Origin: Gammaproteobacteria bacterium RIFCSPLOWO2_02_FULL_61_13
Lineage (GTDB): Bacteria > Pseudomonadota > Gammaproteobacteria > Eutrophobiales > Eutrophobiaceae
NCBI GenBank assembly: GCA_001801865.1
Contig: MGYT01000172.1
Coordinates: 2,022 to 37,658 of the forward strand
Direction of reading: 5' to 3'
Length of the DNA stretch: 35,637 nt
The notes under the pieces were generated by a model. That model was not told the origin of the DNA. It ran no database searches and worked only from the letters and a program-made list of their open reading frames with translations. Below are positions 31,824-35,637 of this stretch, in pieces; the stretch's first letter is position 1; every line of letters starts with the position of its first letter. The position numbers and the translations under genes are program-made.

Positions 31824-33047
31824 ATGGAGACAGCGCCCGTGACCTATCCATTGGCGAGTTCCTCCTGGGACGAGGACGAGATCGCTGCGTTGCAGCGGGT
31901 CATCGCCGACGGCCGTTTCACCATGGGCGAGCAGGTGCGCGACTTCGAGCGCCGGTTTGCCGATTATTTCGGCAGTCGCCACGCGTTAATGGTGAGTTCC
32001 GGATCCATGGCCAACCTGGTTGGCGTGGCGGCACTGTTTTTCCGCAGCAACCGGCCGCTGCAGCGCGGTGACGAGGTCATCGTCCCGGCCGTCTCCTGGG
32101 CCACCACCTATTACCCGTTGCAGCAGTACGGATTGCGCCTGCGATTCGTGGATGTGGATCTGCACACGCTGAACATGGACGTGACCCAGCTGGAGGCCGC
32201 GTTGTCGCCGCGCACACGCATGGTGGTGGCGGTCAGCATCCTGGGCAATCCCGCCGCGTTGGCCGAGCTGCGTGATTTCTGTGACCGGCACGACCTGATC
32301 CTGTTCGAGGACAACTGCGAATCCATGGGTGCGCGGCTGGACGGACGCTATGCCGGCAGCTGGGGCGACATCGGCACCTTCAGCACTTTTTTCTCCCACC
32401 ACATTTCAACCATGGAAGGCGGCGTGCTGGTTACCGACGATGACGAGCTGTATCAACTCGCGTGCTGCCTGCGGGCGCACGGGTGGACCCGGGACCTGCC
32501 GCCTGACAGCGGCCTGTACCAGCGCCGCAGCGCTGATTTTTTCGAGGCCTACCGGTTCATCCTGCCTGGATTCAACGCGCGCCCGCTGGAGCTGTCGGGC
32601 GCAGTCGGCATCGAGCAACTGAAGAAATTGGATCAACTGATTGCAGCGCGCCGGCGCAATGCCGCCCACTTCACCGGATTGTTCCGCGACGATGCGCGCC
32701 TGCTCATCCAGCGCGAGCACGGCGAGAGCAGTTGGTTTGCATTCACGCTGTTGTTGCATCCCGGTCTTGCGGATGCGCGCGGCCGCGTCATGGCCGCGCT
32801 CAAGGCCGCGGGCATCGAGTTCCGCATCGTCACCGGCGGCTGTTTCACGCGTCACGATGTGATCCGTTACTTCGATTACGACACCGTGGGGGATCTCCCC
32901 AACGCCAACCTGGTCCATGACCAGGGGTTCTTCGTCGGCAACCATCCGCGTGATCTGCGCCGCGAACTGGACCTGTTGCGCCGGACCATCGATGGCTGCC
33001 TCGGGCCGGACGCTACGGGCGGCGAGGGGTGGTCGTGGACGCGGTGA
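31824..33047 (+). CDS. DegT/StrS-fold enzyme with His in place of the PLP lysine (ColD/RfbH-type 3-dehydratase)
   Basis: 407 residues from ATG 31824 (GTG 31821 adds one). Sugar aminotransferase fold: GEQVRDFERRFADYFG, SSGSMANLVG, FEDNCESMGA. Where aminotransferases carry the Schiff-base lysine (SKN...EGG), this reads SHHISTMEGG, with His192 (codon 32397-32399) in the lysine position. That exchange defines the PMP-dependent 3-dehydratases ColD and RfbH/E1, which remove the C3 hydroxyl of 4-keto-6-deoxy sugars. So the enzyme should make a 3-deoxy sugar, not an amino sugar. No separate ferredoxin-type partner is seen, which favours the ColD type. Confidence 0.87.
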   Translation: METAPVTYPLASSSWDEDEIAALQRVIADGRFTMGEQVRDFERRFADYFGSRHALMVSSGSMANLVGVAALFFRSNRPLQRGDEVIVPAVSWATTYYPLQQYGLRLRFVDVDLHTLNMDVTQLEAALSPRTRMVVAVSILGNPAALAELRDFCDRHDLILFEDNCESMGARLDGRYAGSWGDIGTFSTFFSHHISTMEGGVLVTDDDELYQLACCLRAHGWTRDLPPDSGLYQRRSADFFEAYRFILPGFNARPLELSGAVGIEQLKKLDQLIAARRRNAAHFTGLFRDDARLLIQREHGESSWFAFTLLLHPGLADARGRVMAALKAAGIEFRIVTGGCFTRHDVIRYFDYDTVGDLPNANLVHDQGFFVGNHPRDLRRELDLLRRTIDGCLGPDATGGEGWSWTR

Positions 33048-33763
33048 TCCTGGCCGGTGGCCTGGGCACGCGCTTGCGCGCGGTGGTGCCGGATGTGCCG
33101 AAGCCCATGGCGCCGGTGGCCGGGCGTCCGTTCCTGGCCTGGCTGGCCGAGTACTGGATCGCCCAGGGTGTGCAGCGCCTGATTTTTTCCGTGGGCTACC
33201 GGCACGAGGTGGTGCGGGATTACTTTGGTGATGCCTGGGGCGGCTGCCCGGTGCAATACGCAATCGAACCACAGCCTTTGGGCACCGGTGGCGGATTGCT
33301 GCTGGCACTGGCGGAAGCGACGCCTCGGGCAACGACCCTGGTGTTGAACGGCGACACGTTTTTCGATGTACCGCTGACGATGCTGCGCAGCGCGCATATG
33401 CAGTCCCAGGCCACGGTGACGCTGGCGCTCACGCAAGGCCGGGGTTCCGGACGCTACAGCGGGGTGCGGCTGGACGCCACGGGCAGGGTGGTGGAATTGG
33501 CGGCGCGTTCGGCGGGCACCACGCCGGTCGTCAACGGCGGTGTCTATTTGATGGAGCCTGACGCGCTGGGCGCCGGGTCCGCAGGCACGCCAATGTCGCT
33601 GGAAGATGAACTGCTACCCCGGTTGATTGCCTCCGGGGCGCGGGTGCAGGGTGTCGCCTGTCCCGGGCGATTCATAGACATCGGCGTGCCGGAAGATTAC
33701 CAGCGCTGCCAGGAGTGGTTCGGCAAAGAGCCAGGCGCGCAGGCAGCCACGGCAAACAACTGA
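33035..33763 (+). CDS. Sugar-1-phosphate nucleotidyltransferase, HddC-like
   Basis: 242 residues. Signature GGLGTRLRAVVPDVPKPMAP with the catalytic Arg and Lys, then GRPFLAWLAEYWIAQGVQRL and PLGTGGGLLLAL, LVLNGDTFFDVP. The short single-domain form with this PKPM-P-V-GRPFL pattern is typical of heptose-1-phosphate guanylyltransferase (HddC) and MurNAc-P uridylyltransferase. I chose GTG 33035 (GAGGGG 5-6 bases upstream); GTG 33029 is an alternative. Overlaps the 3-dehydratase gene by 13 bases. Paired with the HddA-like kinase it supports a GDP-heptose-type route. Confidence 0.85.
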   Translation: MDAVILAGGLGTRLRAVVPDVPKPMAPVAGRPFLAWLAEYWIAQGVQRLIFSVGYRHEVVRDYFGDAWGGCPVQYAIEPQPLGTGGGLLLALAEATPRATTLVLNGDTFFDVPLTMLRSAHMQSQATVTLALTQGRGSGRYSGVRLDATGRVVELAARSAGTTPVVNGGVYLMEPDALGAGSAGTPMSLEDELLPRLIASGARVQGVACPGRFIDIGVPEDYQRCQEWFGKEPGAQAATANN

Positions 33764-33780
33764 AGGCGGGGGACGGAAGC

Positions 33781-34719
33781 ATGGGAATGCGGATTCTGGT
33801 GACGGGCGGCGCGGGCTACCTGGGTTCAATCCTGGTGCCCGAACTGCTGGCGCACGGCCACAAGGTCACCGTGCTGGATAACTTCATGTATGCGCAGAAC
33901 AGCCTGGCCCACGTGTGTGCGCAACCGGCATTCAATGTGGTGAATGGCGATGCGCGCCTGGAGTCCACGCTGGCGCCGCTGGTGCGCGCCGCCGACGTGG
34001 TCATTCCATTGGCCGCCTTCGTCGGCGCGCCGTTGTGCGATCGGGACCCGATTGGCGCATCGTCCGTGAACCATGATGCCGTGCTGCTGCTGCTGCATCT
34101 GATCGATCCGGCGCAGCAGTTGTTGATGCCGACCACAAACAGCGCCTATGGCAGCGGCGATGCCGGCAATTTCTGCACCGAGGAATCGGAACTGCGGCCG
34201 ATCTCCCATTACGCGCGCCAGAAAGTGGAGATCGAGCGCGCCATCCTGCAGCGCGAGAACTCCGTCAGTTTCCGCCTCGCCACCGTGTTCGGGATGTCGC
34301 CGCGCATGCGCATTGACCTGCTGGTGAATGACTTCACCTATCGCGCCGTGCATGACCGCTGCCTGTTGCTGTTCGAGCCCCACTTCAAGCGCAATTACAT
34401 TCACGTGCGCGACGTGGCGCGGGTATTCCTGCACGGACTGAAGAATTTCGAATCCATGCGCGGCCGGATTTACAACGTCGGCCTCTCGGACGCCAACCTG
34501 TCCAAGCTGGAACTGTGCCAGGCCATCCAGCGCCGGTTGCCGCACGTGGTATTCATGGAGGCGCCGCTGGGCAGCGACCCGGATCAGCGCAACTACATCG
34601 TGTCCAACGCCAAAATTGAAGGCACCGGCTACATCCCTGCCCATTCGCTTGATGACGGGATAGTCGAACTGATCAAGGGCTTCACGATGATCAAGAAGCA
34701 GGGTTACAGCAACGTCTGA
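33781..34719 (+). CDS. NAD(P)-dependent extended SDR epimerase/reductase
   Basis: 312 residues. Rossmann motif GGAGYLG at 9-15 and catalytic Tyr144-x3-Lys148 (ISHYARQK) with TTNSAYG before it. The TDE motif of 4,6-dehydratases is missing, so it should epimerise or reduce a keto sugar rather than dehydrate it. The 4,6-dehydratase needed to feed the 3-dehydratase is therefore not in this window. ATG 33781 follows GGGGGA; the in-frame extension upstream has no family similarity. Substrate probably the product of the neighbouring enzymes. Confidence 0.88.
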   Translation: MGMRILVTGGAGYLGSILVPELLAHGHKVTVLDNFMYAQNSLAHVCAQPAFNVVNGDARLESTLAPLVRAADVVIPLAAFVGAPLCDRDPIGASSVNHDAVLLLLHLIDPAQQLLMPTTNSAYGSGDAGNFCTEESELRPISHYARQKVEIERAILQRENSVSFRLATVFGMSPRMRIDLLVNDFTYRAVHDRCLLLFEPHFKRNYIHVRDVARVFLHGLKNFESMRGRIYNVGLSDANLSKLELCQAIQRRLPHVVFMEAPLGSDPDQRNYIVSNAKIEGTGYIPAHSLDDGIVELIKGFTMIKKQGYSNV

Positions 34720-34733
34720 AGGGACAACGCGAA

Positions 34734-35540
34734 ATGAGTTCTTCGATGCGAAGATTTCTGGGTGATCTTCACCGGCAGCGCGATGTCATCCGCCTGCTGG
34801 CGCGGCGGGAATTCATGTCTCGCTACGCCGGCACCACGGCCGGGGTGGTGTGGGTGATTGTCCAGCCTGCGGCCACGGTGCTCATCTTCTGGTTCGTTTT
34901 CGCCGTCGGCCTGCGCGGCGCCACCGGCCCGGCGGGCGCACAGTTCCTGCCGTGGTTTGTCTGCGGCCTGGTGCCCTGGCTCATGTTCAGCGAGGTGCTG
35001 ACCATGAGCACCAACGGTGTGCGCGGCAACCTGCAGTTGATCAAGAAGACGCCGTTCCCGAGCGAGATACTGCCCATTGTGTATATCAGCGCGGCTGCGG
35101 CGGGGCACGCCGTGATGCTGCTGCTGGCATTGCTGATTGCCTGGGTATACGGCGTTGCACCCGGGCCCGGCCTGCTGGCGCTGCCGTTGTATTTCTGCGC
35201 GCTGTGTTTCCTGTTGCTGGGCCTGTGCTGGCTTGGCTCGGCCCTCAATGTGTTTCATCGCGACATTGGTCAGTCCATCGGCATCATAATCAACCTCTGG
35301 TTCTGGCTTACGCCGATCGTCTGGGACCGGTCATTGCTGCCGGGCCGCTGGGCGGAGGTCCTGTCCCTGAATCCGATGGTCTTCATCGTGGACGGGTACC
35401 GGTCGTCACTGCTGGGTGTCGCACCGGGGCCGGGCCTGGCCGGGGATGCAGCCGTATTCCTGCTGATCTCGGTGCTGGTATTTGTCGGCGGCGCCGAGGT
35501 ATTCCGGCGCCTGAAGCTGGAATTCGCGGACTCCATCTGA
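34734..35540 (+). CDS. ABC-2 type polysaccharide export permease (Wzm/TagG-like)
   Basis: 268 residues with six membrane helices (VWVIVQPAATVLIFWFVFAV, LPWFVCGLVPWLMFSEVL, ALNVFHRDIGQSIGIIINLW, FWLTPIVWD). N-terminal amphipathic start LLARREFMSRYAGTTAG is standard for Wzm/KpsM/TagG permeases that move a lipid-linked polysaccharide across the inner membrane. Followed 9 bases later by its ATPase. Its presence says the glycan is polymerised in the cytosol and exported by the ABC route, not Wzx/Wzy. Confidence 0.93.
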   Translation: MSSSMRRFLGDLHRQRDVIRLLARREFMSRYAGTTAGVVWVIVQPAATVLIFWFVFAVGLRGATGPAGAQFLPWFVCGLVPWLMFSEVLTMSTNGVRGNLQLIKKTPFPSEILPIVYISAAAAGHAVMLLLALLIAWVYGVAPGPGLLALPLYFCALCFLLLGLCWLGSALNVFHRDIGQSIGIIINLWFWLTPIVWDRSLLPGRWAEVLSLNPMVFIVDGYRSSLLGVAPGPGLAGDAAVFLLISVLVFVGGAEVFRRLKLEFADSI

Positions 35541-35549
35541 GCGGCGGCC

Positions 35550-35637
35550 ATGCAAACCGAAGCGGCAATCCGGGCAACAGGTCTGTGCAAAAAATTCCGC
35601 CTGTTCGGATCGCGCCGTGACCGGCTGAAGGAAATCC
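35550..35637 (+). CDS. Polysaccharide export ATPase (Wzt/TagH-like), start only
   Basis: 29 codons are visible before the window ends. The start EAAIRATGLCKKFRLF with a following RRDRLKE is the usual beginning of Wzt/TagH ATPases, and its position behind the permease confirms it. Walker motifs and any C-terminal glycan-binding domain are outside the window. Confidence 0.85.
   Translation, partial: MQTEAAIRATGLCKKFRLFGSRRDRLKEI

Noticed and set aside
31824-33047. Sugar aminotransferase (perosamine or similar)
   Set aside because: The Schiff-base lysine is replaced by histidine, which abolishes normal aminotransfer and fits the 3-dehydratases.

Overview
The window is GC-rich DNA, densely coding on both strands, with 31 protein-coding genes (two cut by the window edges) and no rRNA, tRNA or CRISPR that I can see. 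The left third has the conserved order clpB - pgeF - rluD / bamD / nadE - sucD - sucC / PP0621-family gene - pilS - pilR. This arrangement is typical of Gammaproteobacteria and points to a chromosome of that class, probably outside the enterics. I cannot name the genus from sequence alone.

Region 1 (1-8609) is housekeeping. A leftward rluD-pgeF-clpB group carries a heat-shock-like (sigma-32) promoter just before clpB. Then come rightward bamD, leftward NAD+ synthetase, and leftward succinyl-CoA synthetase. A 458-base gap between sucD and nadE holds two divergent, oppositely oriented copies of a dispersed palindromic repeat.

Region 2 (8376-23571) is a type IV pilus regulation and glycosylation island. 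The two-component system PilS/PilR is followed by a GT2-GtrA flippase fusion, two DUF2723/GT117-type membrane glycosyltransferases flanking a membrane-embedded spermidine-synthase-like protein, the major pilin pilA, a TMTC-like membrane glycosyltransferase, another polyprenyl-phosphate GT2, and a GT4. pilA has a very good sigma-54 promoter, consistent with PilR control, and a strong intrinsic terminator. The glycosyltransferases resemble the eukaryotic O-mannosylation set (DPM1, TMEM260, TMTC), here gathered around a pilin gene.

Region 3 (23627-35637, runs off the right edge) is a surface polysaccharide locus. A leftward sulfotransferase/methyltransferase pair is divergent from a long rightward operon. 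The operon starts with a winged-helix regulator carrying a degenerate nucleotidyltransferase domain; a palindrome sits directly before its start. It continues with a glycosyltransferase-like protein, a B12-binding radical SAM enzyme, a heptose-kinase-like GHMP kinase, an orphan thiamine-diphosphate E1 alpha/beta pair, a DegT-fold enzyme whose PLP lysine is replaced by histidine (the ColD/RfbH 3-dehydratase signature), a heptose-1-phosphate nucleotidyltransferase-like enzyme, an SDR epimerase/reductase, and the start of a Wzm/Wzt-type ABC exporter. Taken together I infer synthesis of an unusual 3-deoxy, possibly two-carbon-branched, possibly heptose-derived nucleotide sugar that is exported by the ABC route.
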